From assembly GCA_000985875.1 (NCBI GenBank), contig CCRI01000001.1, positions 186,001 to 250,000 on the forward strand: DNA of 64,000 nt. The letters run 5' to 3'. Every line of letters starts with the position of its first letter. Position 1 is the first letter of the stretch. Below are positions 17,617 to 26,486 of the stretch, in pieces. The DNA is from Neorhizobium galegae bv. officinalis (GTDB lineage: Bacteria > Pseudomonadota > Alphaproteobacteria > Rhizobiales > Rhizobiaceae). Made by a program: the position numbers and the translations under genes. The notes under the pieces were generated by a model. It was not told the DNA's origin, did not search any database, and was given only the letters and a program-made list of their open reading frames with translations.

Positions 17617-18806
17617 TGAGTACTCCGCAGGAAACGATATCGACGCCTCAGAGCGTGGGCGGTTTTCTGAAGGACAATCTGCGCGATTTCGGCATGCTGA
17701 TTTCGCTGGTCGTGATCGTCATCTTCTTCCAGATCGCCACGGACGGCGTGCTTCTGAAGCCGCTCAACGTCACCAACATCGTGTTGCAGAACTCCTATAT
17801 CGTCATCATGGCGCTCGGCATGCTGATGGTGATCGTCACCGGCCATATCGACCTGTCAGTCGGTTCGGTCGCGGGCTTCATCGGCGGTTTTGCCGGGTTG
17901 CTGATGGTCCAGTGGGGTCTCAATTTCGCCGTCGTCATCGTCATCAGCCTTGCCGTCGGCGGCTTGATCGGGGCGATCCAGGGCTATTTCGTCGCCTATT
18001 TCAAGATACCGTCGTTCATCGTGACGCTGGCAGGCATGCTGGTCTTCCGCGGACTGATGATCGCCATCCTCGGCAGCCAGGCAATCGGGCCTTTCCCGCC
18101 GATCTTCCAGAAGCTCTCGTCCGGTTATGTCGTCGAGCTGATCTCGTCGGCAGGCGGCCTCTACATCACCTCGTTCCTGCTCGGGCTGTTGCTTGCGGTC
18201 ATTCTCATCGTGCAGAATTTCGCGAGCCGCAAACGGCGTATTGCCCATGGCGTCGAGTCGGAGCCGTTCGGCTTCTTCGTGGCCAAGAACCTGCTGATCC
18301 TCGCCGGCGTCGGTTACATCGCCTTCCTGATCTCGTCGCATCGCGGCATGCCGAACGTGCTGATCATCATGGCGGTGCTGATCGCCGCCTATAGCTTCCT
18401 CACCACCCGCACCGTCATCGGCCGGCAGATCTACGCGGTCGGCGGCAACGCCCGTGCAGCCGAGCTTTCCGGCATCAAGACCACGCGGCTGGTGTTTCTC
18501 ACCTTCGTCAACATGGGCGTGCTTGCGGCGCTCGGCGGCCTCGTCGTCGCCGCACGCCTCAACAGCGCCACGCCGAAGGCCGGTACCGGCTTCGAGCTGG
18601 ACGTCATCGCGGCCTGCTTCATCGGTGGCGCATCCGCCTATGGCGGCGTCGGCAAGGTGACGGGCGCAGTCATCGGCGCCTTCCTGATGGGCGTTATGAA
18701 CAACGGCATGTCGATCCTCGGCATCGGCATTGACTACCAGCAGGTGATCAAGGGCCTGGTCCTGCTCGGCGCCGTCTGCGTCGACGTCTACAACCAGCGC
18801 CGCTGA
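17616..18806 (+). CDS. gguB: Multiple sugar ABC transporter permease GguB
   Basis: Membrane channel of the ChvE-GguAB importer, 396 residues with about ten hydrophobic segments, longer than RbsC-type permeases as is usual for XylH/GguB. Seen: VTGHIDLSVGSVAGFIGG, the KIPSFIVTLAGMLVFRG block, and VGGNARAAELSGIKT, the coupling helix region. The extra central stretch at about residues 200-235 (SRKRRIAHGVESEPFGF) is a cytoplasmic insertion. It ends the operon; an intrinsic terminator follows 38 bases later. Confidence 0.94.
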   Translation: MSTPQETISTPQSVGGFLKDNLRDFGMLISLVVIVIFFQIATDGVLLKPLNVTNIVLQNSYIVIMALGMLMVIVTGHIDLSVGSVAGFIGGFAGLLMVQWGLNFAVVIVISLAVGGLIGAIQGYFVAYFKIPSFIVTLAGMLVFRGLMIAILGSQAIGPFPPIFQKLSSGYVVELISSAGGLYITSFLLGLLLAVILIVQNFASRKRRIAHGVESEPFGFFVAKNLLILAGVGYIAFLISSHRGMPNVLIIMAVLIAAYSFLTTRTVIGRQIYAVGGNARAAELSGIKTTRLVFLTFVNMGVLAALGGLVVAARLNSATPKAGTGFELDVIAACFIGGASAYGGVGKVTGAVIGAFLMGVMNNGMSILGIGIDYQQVIKGLVLLGAVCVDVYNQRR

Positions 18807-18843
18807 GGCGAGGCCTTCCGTCAAGATTGCCAGATGAAACTCG

Positions 18844-18880
18844 AAAGCCCGGATGCGTCAGACGCCTCCGGGCTTTTTTT
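18844..18880 (+). terminator. Intrinsic terminator of the gguC-gguB operon
   Basis: AAAGCCCGGA (18844-18853) pairs with TCCGGGCTTT (18867-18876), continuing into a seven-T run (18874-18880). It is a clean rho-independent terminator. Confidence 0.9.
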
Positions 18881-18940
18881 GTGCTCTGGCCTGTAACCGG
18901 CCGTCGGTTTGCGGGGCGAGGGGGAACGTCGAAACTGGCT

Positions 18941-20839
18941 TCAGGTCGCCTGTTCGGTCACGGCCTCTTCGATGACATCCTCGGGGATATCGTCGAAGGA
19001 CGAGTAGTTGAGGTTGTAGAGCTTCGAATAGAGCTTCTTGTTCTTCATCAGCTCGCGGTGATTGCCGCTCTCGATCAGCTCGCCGTTCTGCAGCACGATG
19101 ATGCGGTCGGCCTCGCGGATGGTTGCAAGGCGATGGGCGATGACGAGGCCCGTGCGGCCCTCGAGCAGCTTTACGAGCGCCTTCTGGATCAGCATTTCGG
19201 TATAGCTGTCGATATTGGCTGTCGCCTCGTCGAGTACCAGGATTTTCGCATCCGCCACCAGCGCGCGGGCGAAGCTCAGAAGCTGGCGCTGGCCGAGCGA
19301 GAGATTGCCGCCGCGCTGGCCAAGAATGCTCTCGTAACCGTCCGGCATGCGCATGATGAACTCGTGGGCGCCGACCGCCTTGGCCGCCTCGACAACCTGT
19401 TCCCGTGTCGCGTCCGTCTTGTGGTAGCGGATGTTCTCGAACACCGTTCCGGTGAACAGGAACGGTTCCTGCAGCACCATGGCGATCTGCCGGCCGAGCG
19501 ATTCCTGCGTCAGGTCGCGCACGTCGTGCCCGCCGACCAGGACCTGGCCCTGCTGCACGTCGTAGAAACGGTGGATCAGTGACATGCAGCTCGACTTGCC
19601 CGAACCCGTCGGGCCGACCAGCGCCACCGTCTCGCCGGGGTTCACCTTGAAGCTTACATGCTTCAGGACAGGGTGCTTGGGATTGTAGCCGAAGACCACG
19701 TCCTTGAACTCGACCGAGCCGTCCATCTCCGGGGAGAGGACCTTGGCGTTCGGCGCATCCTTGATGTCGACCGGCACGTCCAGGACCTCGGTCAGGCGCT
19801 GGCCGGACGCCATGGCGCGCTGCATCACAGAATATTGCAGCGTCAGCGACCGGATCGGGTCGAAGAAGCGCTGGATGTAGAAGAGGAAGGCGACCATGAC
19901 GCCGACGTCGAGCGCCTGGTTGAGCACGCGAGCGCCGCCGACCACGACGACGAGAGCCATCGCAAGGCCGGTCAGAGAGTCGACGATCGGCACCATGACC
20001 TGGGCGTATTTCGCTGCATTCAGGTGGGTGTTGAGGTTGGCGCGCGCCTTGTCGTCATAGAGCACGAAGTTGACGCTCTGGCGGTCCATGCTCTGGACGG
20101 CGCGCACGCCATGGATGGCTTCGGCAAGCGCACCGTTGGCGATCGAGTTGGTCTCATGCGCGGCCATGAAGGATTTTCGCGCGCGCGGCAGCCAGAACAG
20201 GCGCACGACGAATAGGACGGGGAGCGCGCAGAGCGTCAACAGGCCGAGCTTGAAATCGAGCGTCAGCATGACGAAGACGATGCCGAACAAAAGCGTGATG
20301 TCGCCGACCGAGAGAACCGAGGTTTCCAGGAATTCCTGCATGGAATTGACGTCGCCCTGCAGGCGCGACATCAGCCGGCCAACCTCCGTCTTGTCCATCC
20401 AGGAGAGCGAAACGCGCTGCAGATGGGTGAACATCGCCCTGCGGATATCGAAGAGCACGTCTTCGGCCACGCCGCCGACCAGCGTTTCCTGGGCATAGCT
20501 GGCGCCGAAATTGATGAGGATCGCTACGAGAAAGGCAACGATAGACCAGATCAATATCGACTGGCTGTCTGCGCCCGCCTGCATGCCGTGGTCGATCGCG
20601 TAGCGAATGATCAGCGGGATGAGGAGCTGCATGGCCGTGAAACAGAGCACCGCCAGCACGGCCCAGTAGATCTTGGTGCGGTAGGGCCGCACGAAGGCCC
20701 AGATGCGCTTGACGATATTTTTGTCGAAGACCTTGCCGAAGATTTCCTCTTCGATGCGGTGCGAGCCGACCACCGCGCGGGGCGGGCGCCTGCCGTCTTC
20801 GCGAACGTCGGAGCGTTCGGTTTCCAGTTCCTCGGCCAT
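18941..20839 (-). CDS. ABC exporter half-transporter with consensus ATPase site
   Basis: Membrane domain fused to an ATPase (MdlB/MsbA-type), 632 residues. About residues 45-330 are six membrane helices; the C-terminal domain has Walker A GPTGSGKSS, the signature LSLGQRQL, and Walker B ILVLDEATANID with an intact catalytic glutamate. The signature is non-standard (LSLGQ instead of LSGGQ). Its partner, encoded 10 bases upstream, has the opposite defects, so the two form one asymmetric exporter. The start at 20839 (MAEELETERS) follows GGAGG; longer frames overlap the partner gene. Cargo is unknown (drug or lipid). Confidence 0.9.
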   Translation of the reverse strand: MAEELETERSDVREDGRRPPRAVVGSHRIEEEIFGKVFDKNIVKRIWAFVRPYRTKIYWAVLAVLCFTAMQLLIPLIIRYAIDHGMQAGADSQSILIWSIVAFLVAILINFGASYAQETLVGGVAEDVLFDIRRAMFTHLQRVSLSWMDKTEVGRLMSRLQGDVNSMQEFLETSVLSVGDITLLFGIVFVMLTLDFKLGLLTLCALPVLFVVRLFWLPRARKSFMAAHETNSIANGALAEAIHGVRAVQSMDRQSVNFVLYDDKARANLNTHLNAAKYAQVMVPIVDSLTGLAMALVVVVGGARVLNQALDVGVMVAFLFYIQRFFDPIRSLTLQYSVMQRAMASGQRLTEVLDVPVDIKDAPNAKVLSPEMDGSVEFKDVVFGYNPKHPVLKHVSFKVNPGETVALVGPTGSGKSSCMSLIHRFYDVQQGQVLVGGHDVRDLTQESLGRQIAMVLQEPFLFTGTVFENIRYHKTDATREQVVEAAKAVGAHEFIMRMPDGYESILGQRGGNLSLGQRQLLSFARALVADAKILVLDEATANIDSYTEMLIQKALVKLLEGRTGLVIAHRLATIREADRIIVLQNGELIESGNHRELMKNKKLYSKLYNLNYSSFDDIPEDVIEEAVTEQAT

Positions 20840-20849
20840 GTATCCTCCC

Positions 20850-22703
20850 TCAGGCGCTGAGCGCGTCGTCGCCCGGACGTACCTGCAGATCGTAAAGCGC
20901 CTTGTAGCGGCCGCCGAGCGCAAGCAGCGCGTCATGCGTCCCGCTTTCGACGATGCGGCCCTCTTCCATGAACAGGATCCGGTCGGCATGCATCAGCGAG
21001 CTCAGGCGATGGGCGACGATGATCGTCACCCGGTCGGCTGCGTATTTGCGCATGGCGGTGCGGATGCGCTGCTCGGTACCGGCATCGATCGCCGCCGTCG
21101 AGTCGTCGAATACCATCACCGCCGGGCGCAGCATCAGCGCGCGGGCGATCGACAGGCGCTGGCGCTGGCCGCCGGACAGCGAAACGCCGCGTTCACCGAC
21201 CACGGTGCCGTAGCCGGTCGGTAGGCCGAGCACGTAATTGTGGAGCTGGGCGCTTTCGCTGGCGCGCTCAATGCGGCCTTCCTTCGCCCACGGATCGCCA
21301 TAGGCGATATTGTTCTCGATCGTCGTGGTGAACAGGAAACTGTCCTGCTGGACCACGGCCACCGACCGGCGCAGCGACTGCAGCGTCGCGCGGCGGATGT
21401 CCTGACCGTCGACGGTGATCCGGCCGCCCGTCACATCGTAGAAACGCGGGATCAGGTGCGCCATTGTCGACTTGCCGCTGCCGGGCGGGCCGACGATGCC
21501 GATCGTCTCGCCGCGCTTCGCCTCGAAGGACACGCCGGTCAGGACCTGATGGTTTTCAGCCGCAGGATAGGCGAAGTCGACATTTTCGAACCGCAGCGTG
21601 CCGTCGGTGACCTTCAACTCCTTCGCGTCCTTCTCGTCCTTGATGGCGATATCGAGGTCGAGCAGTTCGAAGAGGCGTGCGCCGCATGTGGAGGCGCGGG
21701 CAAAGGCGTTGACCATCAGGCCGAGCTGGCGCACCGGCATCTGCAGGATGGTCATGAAGGTGAGGAAGGAGGTGAGTGTGCCGACCGTCATCTGGCCGGC
21801 CATCACCTTGTTTCCGCCGACCCAAAGAACCAGGCCCATGGCAGCGAAGAAGGACAGCGTCATGGCGCTGGTATTGGCGACCCGGATGCCGACGCGCTGA
21901 TGGGCGAGCGACACGGCGCTCTTCGATGCCGTGTCGAATTTTTCGAGCTCGTGGTCCTGGGCGGCGAAGGCGCGCACGACACGGATGCCGCCGAGGTTTT
22001 CCTCCATGACGCGGGTCAGAACAGAGAGCCGTTCCTGGAGGTCGAGCCAGGTGGCGCGCAGCCGCAGCTGCGTCACCGACGACCGCCAGCCGACGAAAGG
22101 CACGAAGCTCAAGGCCAGCAGGCCGAGCACCACGTCGGTCGACAGCAGAAGATAGGCGCCGAAACCGATCAGCACGGTCAAAAGGACCATACGCACCAGC
22201 GCGGTCGAGAAATACATACGCACGCCTTCGAGATCGAGAAGCCCGACGGTGATCAGGTCGCCCGAATGCATGCTGTCATGGAAGCTGAAGGAGAGCCGCT
22301 GGATCTTTTCGTAACAGGCAAGCCGGAGGCGATAGCCCATATGATGGCCGACGGCCTCGCTGTAGTAGTTCTGGAACAGGGTGAAGATGCCGCGCAGCAC
22401 GCTGGCGCCGAGCAGGAGCAGGGCGGTCGTCAACAACGCATCCTGCGCCGCCTGCCCGGCATCGCCCCCGGTCAGCGCCACCTGCGTGTGGTCCACCGCT
22501 TGCCCAAGCAGCCGCGGGATCATCAGCTGGAAGGCAGAGGCGATCAGGGTCGCGCCGATCGCGAAGCTCGATTGCCACGGATGACGGAAGGCCATGACGG
22601 TAATGCGGGTCAGTATCGAGAAGCCTTTGCCCCAACCTGCCGCATTCACCAGCGCCAACGAAGCCGACGGCTTCGCGACGCGAACTGTTGCATCGCTGCT
22701 CAC
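20850..22703 (-). CDS. ABC exporter half-transporter with degenerate Walker B
   Basis: Partner half-transporter, 617 residues: six membrane helices (about 40-340), then an ATPase domain with Walker A GPPGSGKST, a standard LSGGQRQR signature, and Walker B VMVFDDSTAAID, where aspartate replaces the catalytic glutamate. This is the TM287-like member of a TM287/288-type heterodimer, in which one ATP site is catalytically weak. I chose the GTG at 22703 (SSDATVRVAKP) with GGAA upstream; an ATG at 22799 is in frame but would cross a palindromic operator-like site. It is the first gene of a two-gene operon. Confidence 0.88.
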   Translation of the reverse strand: MSSDATVRVAKPSASLALVNAAGWGKGFSILTRITVMAFRHPWQSSFAIGATLIASAFQLMIPRLLGQAVDHTQVALTGGDAGQAAQDALLTTALLLLGASVLRGIFTLFQNYYSEAVGHHMGYRLRLACYEKIQRLSFSFHDSMHSGDLITVGLLDLEGVRMYFSTALVRMVLLTVLIGFGAYLLLSTDVVLGLLALSFVPFVGWRSSVTQLRLRATWLDLQERLSVLTRVMEENLGGIRVVRAFAAQDHELEKFDTASKSAVSLAHQRVGIRVANTSAMTLSFFAAMGLVLWVGGNKVMAGQMTVGTLTSFLTFMTILQMPVRQLGLMVNAFARASTCGARLFELLDLDIAIKDEKDAKELKVTDGTLRFENVDFAYPAAENHQVLTGVSFEAKRGETIGIVGPPGSGKSTMAHLIPRFYDVTGGRITVDGQDIRRATLQSLRRSVAVVQQDSFLFTTTIENNIAYGDPWAKEGRIERASESAQLHNYVLGLPTGYGTVVGERGVSLSGGQRQRLSIARALMLRPAVMVFDDSTAAIDAGTEQRIRTAMRKYAADRVTIIVAHRLSSLMHADRILFMEEGRIVESGTHDALLALGGRYKALYDLQVRPGDDALSA

Positions 22704-23050
22704 GGGTTTATTCCAAAAATGAATCACAGAGTCGGATAAAATTATCCGGGAAGACGGCCAATATGAGATGGAGATTCGGGACCTGGATCCAGCCTGCATA
22801 ATGGCGCTGATCAGTCAACCGATTTGGACCAAAAACCGAGCCTCCCTTGGTGAATTTTTGACCGGTGTGGCGCCTGAATTTTCGGCAACGAGCCTCCCGG
22901 TATTCCAATGCCTGAGCATACGGTTGCGGGAGGGGAAATGCCTATCCGGATGTTGACCGCGGTTTCTTTTTGTCGTCGCGCATATCGCTAGGTCAGTTCC
23001 GGGCTGATATCGTCGCGCCGTAACTCACTGACAAAAGGTTCGTATTTCGC
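22704..23050. promoter_or_regulatory. Divergent control region, exporter / ring-cleaving fusion
   Basis: This gap of about 350 bases has no convincing gene. A 16-base palindrome, CGGATAA-AA-TTATCCG, lies at 22733-22748, 30 bases upstream of the exporter start. A longer stem is possible between CCTCCCG (22893-22899) and CGGGAGG (22927-22933). ATCCGGAT recurs at about 22944-22951. The palindrome is a plausible repressor site (MarR/TetR size), but no regulator gene is adjacent. Confidence 0.4.
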
Positions 23051-24607
23051 ATGACCAGCGGCCTGCATCACATCACCGCCATCACCCGCAAGATCCAGGC
23101 GAATGTCGATTTCTACACGGGCTTTCTCGGCCTGCGGCTCGTGAAGAGGACGGCGGGTTTCGAGGATGCCCGCCAGCTTCATCTGTTCTACGGCGACGGC
23201 GCTGCGACACCGGGTTCGCTGGTTACGTTCCTTGCCTGGGAGGACGGTTCGCTCGGGCGTGTCGGGCATGGGGCGCCGAGCGAGATCAGCTTTGCGATTG
23301 CGCCCGAAGCGATCGGTTTCTGGCTGACGCGGGCGCTGCAGTTCAACGTCAAGCTTTCCGGCCCGGCCCAGGAATTCGACGAACCGGTGCTGCGGCTGAC
23401 CGATCCGGACGGCATCATCGTCAAGCTCGTCGGCGTCGAGGACACGACGCCCTGGGTCTGGTGGAGCGGCGGCGGTATCGCCGAGGCGGATGCGATCCGA
23501 AAACTCCACGGCGCGACGATCCTTTCCGAAAAGCCGGAGCAGACGGCGGCGTTTCTGACGCGGCATATGGGGCTTCGGTTCGGGCCCAAGGAGGGCAGTA
23601 TCCAGCGGCTGGTGTCGGATGCGCAGGATATCGTCGATGTCCGCGATGCCGGCGGTTTCTGGACGGCAGCTCCCGGTACCGGCACGATCGACCATATCGC
23701 TTTCCGCGCAGTGGATCGGCCCCAGGTTGAGACCGTGCATGAGGGGTTGCTGGCAGAAGACGCCGGTGAGATGAACATGCATGACCGGCACTATTTCTAC
23801 TCGCTCTATGTCCGCGAACCGTCCGGTACGCTGATCGAACTCGCGACCGACGGGCCGGGGTTCACGGACGACGAGCCGCTTGAAACGCTCGGGTCAGAAC
23901 TGTTCATTCCGGCGCATTTCAAGGAAGACCACGATGTCCTGCGGGTCATGCTGCCGCAGTTCGGCCTGCCCGGCGAGGAGCGCATCATCTATCGCGATCT
24001 GCCTTTCGTGCACCGCATCCACATGCCGGAGACATGGGACGGTTCCACGCTGGTGCTGCTGCACGGTACCGGCGGCAATGAAACCACCATGTTACCTTTC
24101 GGACGCAAGGCGGCGCCGAACTCCATGCTGATCGGGGTGCGCGGGCGCTCGCTGGACGAAGGTCATCCGCGGTATTTCCGCCGCTTCACGGAGACGACCT
24201 TCGACCAGAAGGAAATTGCGTCCGAAGCGGAAGCCTTCGCCGCCTTTGTGGAGGATCTCGGCCCCGCTTATGGCGTCGATCCGGCGCGGACAGCCTTTGC
24301 CGGCTGGTCCAACGGCGGCAACATGATCGGCGCGGTGATGCAGCTTCATCCGGGAATGATCCGCAAAGCGGTGCTGCTGCGGTCGATGAACTGCCTGGAA
24401 GCTCGGCCGTCCGTCGATCTTTCCGGCACCCAGGTCCTGTCGCTCAGCGCGACCGACGATTTTTATGGGTCCATGGCCCAGGAAATCGAAGAGCGGCTTC
24501 GCGCTGCAGGCGCGGAACTCACCGCCAGAACGCTCGACGCCAATCACGGCATAGGCACCGAGGACGAGATGATCGCCCACGACTGGCTGATCGAAAAAGG
24601 CTTCTGA
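23051..24607 (+). CDS. Fused VOC ring-cleaving dioxygenase - alpha/beta hydrolase (MhqO-MhqD type)
   Basis: Two-domain protein of 518 residues. Residues about 1-315 are an extradiol-dioxygenase-like VOC protein resembling Bacillus MhqO/MhqA: GLHHITAITRK (metal histidine), a second metal histidine in DHIAFRA, and a glutamate in LIELATD. Residues about 330-518 are a small carboxylesterase like MhqD: HGTGGNETTML oxyanion region, nucleophile GWSNGGNM, histidine in DANHGI. In Bacillus these are separate proteins of the methylhydroquinone/catechol response. Fusion suggests ring cleavage and hydrolysis of the product by one polypeptide. It is convergent with the aminotransferase gene, with stops adjacent. 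Confidence 0.88.
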   Translation: MTSGLHHITAITRKIQANVDFYTGFLGLRLVKRTAGFEDARQLHLFYGDGAATPGSLVTFLAWEDGSLGRVGHGAPSEISFAIAPEAIGFWLTRALQFNVKLSGPAQEFDEPVLRLTDPDGIIVKLVGVEDTTPWVWWSGGGIAEADAIRKLHGATILSEKPEQTAAFLTRHMGLRFGPKEGSIQRLVSDAQDIVDVRDAGGFWTAAPGTGTIDHIAFRAVDRPQVETVHEGLLAEDAGEMNMHDRHYFYSLYVREPSGTLIELATDGPGFTDDEPLETLGSELFIPAHFKEDHDVLRVMLPQFGLPGEERIIYRDLPFVHRIHMPETWDGSTLVLLHGTGGNETTMLPFGRKAAPNSMLIGVRGRSLDEGHPRYFRRFTETTFDQKEIASEAEAFAAFVEDLGPAYGVDPARTAFAGWSNGGNMIGAVMQLHPGMIRKAVLLRSMNCLEARPSVDLSGTQVLSLSATDDFYGSMAQEIEERLRAAGAELTARTLDANHGIGTEDEMIAHDWLIEKGF

Positions 24608-25699
24608 TCAGTCGCCGTAGTGTAGCGCAATCGCATCGACGGCGGCGGATATGTCCGCCCTGAACCCCCGCCGTCGAAGCGCCATACCATAGGCCGTCAG
24701 ATTGCCGAGTACGATATCGAAGCGGGCACGCTGGCCGGTATGGTTCAGCCGGATCAGCCGTTCGGCGCCGGGGCCGACGCCGGCCGAAAGCTCGATGCCG
24801 CGCGGAGCGACGGAAAGCACGGCGGTTGGATCGGCGGAGGGGGGAAGCCTTGCCGTCGTCACCAGGTTCGAGCCGTGCAGGGCGTCCACCCAGAGTTCGC
24901 CGCCCATGGCGGCGAGCGCGGCACGGGTGGCGCGGGCGGCGCGGACATGCCGGGCGACGATCGCGTCGATACCCTCCGCCTCGACGCGTTCGAGGGCAGC
25001 TTCGAGCGCAAAAAACTCCAGCGGCGCGGTGGTGCCGGGAAGCGCGCCGCGGCCGGTTTCGAGCCAGTCCTTCTGGTCGAGAAGCGAGAGAATCGAATCC
25101 CTTGGCGCCCCTCGTTCAGAAATCAGTTTCCACGCGGCAGGGCTGACGGAGAGTGCCGAAAGCCCGGCCGGTCCCGCCAGCGCCTTCTGCGGGCCGATGA
25201 CGGCGATGTCGATGCCGAGCGCGTCGACATTCAGCGCGTGACCGCCGATCGAGGCGACTGCATCCACCACCGTCACGATACCGCGGGAGCGGGCGAGCGC
25301 GACGATCTCCTCCAGCGGGTTGCGGATGCCGCTGGCCGATTCCGCATGGACGAGAGCCAGGACCTTGACGCCCGGATGCGCATTCAGCGCCGCCTCGACC
25401 GCTTCCAGCGCGATCGGGCGGGCGGGTTCGGCCGCGAGATCGACAACCTCGGCGCCGCCGCGCCTGAGCCAGGTGCCGAACCATCCGCCATACATGCTGG
25501 TGACAATGTTGATCGCCTTCAGGCCGGGCCGGGCGAGGCTGAGCGCTGCCGCCTCCAGCGCGACGACGGCCTCCGCCTGGATCAGCAGCACGTCGTTGCG
25601 TGTCTTCAGGATTTTGGCGATCCGATCGGCGATCGTGGCGTAACGCGCGGCGGGGAAGGACGGTGCGTCGTTCAGCGGATTCCAGCGGTCAAACGTCAT
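24608..25699 (-). CDS. Class V aminotransferase (pyridoxamine-pyruvate / alanine-glyoxylate type)
   Basis: PLP-dependent aminotransferase of fold type I, 363 residues. Seen: VHAESASGIRNPLEEI, VVDAVASIGGHALNVDALGID with the PLP aspartate, and GPQKALAGPAGLSAL with the Schiff-base lysine. The arginine needed for substrate carboxylate is probably in the C-terminal LIRLNHTG segment. The family includes alanine-glyoxylate, serine-glyoxylate and pyridoxamine-pyruvate aminotransferases; the pattern is closest to the last, with low certainty. Its start overlaps the preceding ATPase gene by 11 bases, so it is the last gene of the peptide-type importer operon and likely acts on the imported amine. Confidence 0.82.
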   Translation of the reverse strand: MTFDRWNPLNDAPSFPAARYATIADRIAKILKTRNDVLLIQAEAVVALEAAALSLARPGLKAINIVTSMYGGWFGTWLRRGGAEVVDLAAEPARPIALEAVEAALNAHPGVKVLALVHAESASGIRNPLEEIVALARSRGIVTVVDAVASIGGHALNVDALGIDIAVIGPQKALAGPAGLSALSVSPAAWKLISERGAPRDSILSLLDQKDWLETGRGALPGTTAPLEFFALEAALERVEAEGIDAIVARHVRAARATRAALAAMGGELWVDALHGSNLVTTARLPPSADPTAVLSVAPRGIELSAGVGPGAERLIRLNHTGQRARFDIVLGNLTAYGMALRRRGFRADISAAVDAIALHYGD

Positions 25700-26486
25700 G
25701 GGATGGTCCTTCCGTTGGTTCTGTCACGAGGCGCGGTACGGCGCCGATCAGGGCCTTGGCCGCAGGCGATTGCGGGTTTTCGATCACCTGTCGCATCGGT
25801 CCGGTCTCGACCAGCCGCCCCGTTTCCATGACGGCGATCCGGTGCGAGACGGCGCGCAGGACGGCGAGATCGTGCGACACGAAAAGATAGCTGATGCCGC
25901 GCTCCTCCTGCAACTCGACCAGCAGTTCGAGAATCTTGCCGCGGATCGAGACATCCAGCGCCGACACCGCCTCGTCGAGCACGATCAGCGACGGTTTCGT
26001 GGCGATGGCGCGGGCAATGGCGATGCGCTGGCGCTGGCCGCCGGAAACATCGCGGATCGATCGCTCCGCATAACTCGCCGGCAGGCCGACGCGGTCGAGA
26101 AGCGCTGCGATCGCGCGCGGGCGCTCGGCTTTCGGCACGATGGCGTGGATGCGCAGCGGATCGTCGAGCACCGAGGCAACGGTGGCGCGCGGATTGAAGG
26201 CGCCAAGCACGTCCTGAAACACCATCTGCATCCTGGCGCGGTGGCGGCGCAGTTCGGCGCCGGAGAGTGTCAGCCAGTCCTTGCCCTCGAACTGGATCGC
26301 GCCGGCATCCGCCGGCAATAGTCGCATAAGAATGCGGGCGAGGGTGGATTTCCCGCTGCCCGAGGCGCCGACGAGGCCAAGCGTCTCGCCGGGTTCAAGC
26401 GTCAGTGAAACATCGCTGACCGCCGCAACTTCGCGCCCGCCGGAGGAAAAACGCTTCGAGAGGTTTTCGATCGTCAGCAGGGTCAC
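25689..26486 (-). CDS. Peptide/nickel-type ABC transporter ATP-binding protein 2
   Basis: ATPase subunit, 265 residues: Walker A GASGSGKST, the Q-loop QDVLGAFNPR, signature VSGGQRQRIAIARAI, Walker B LIVLDEAVSALD, and the switch histidine in LFVSHDL. It lacks the C-terminal oligo_HPY extension of DppF/OppF (about 330 residues) and is the size of NikE. It overlaps the partner ATPase by four bases (ATGA). It energises the permease pair encoded upstream; substrate unknown. Confidence 0.9.
   Translation of the reverse strand: MTLLTIENLSKRFSSGGREVAAVSDVSLTLEPGETLGLVGASGSGKSTLARILMRLLPADAGAIQFEGKDWLTLSGAELRRHRARMQMVFQDVLGAFNPRATVASVLDDPLRIHAIVPKAERPRAIAALLDRVGLPASYAERSIRDVSGGQRQRIAIARAIATKPSLIVLDEAVSALDVSIRGKILELLVELQEERGISYLFVSHDLAVLRAVSHRIAVMETGRLVETGPMRQVIENPQSPAAKALIGAVPRLVTEPTEGPSHDV

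Noticed and set aside
22768..22956. 62-residue plus-strand open frame in the exporter/dioxygenase gap
   Set aside because: No ribosome site, no recognisable composition; it overlaps likely control elements.
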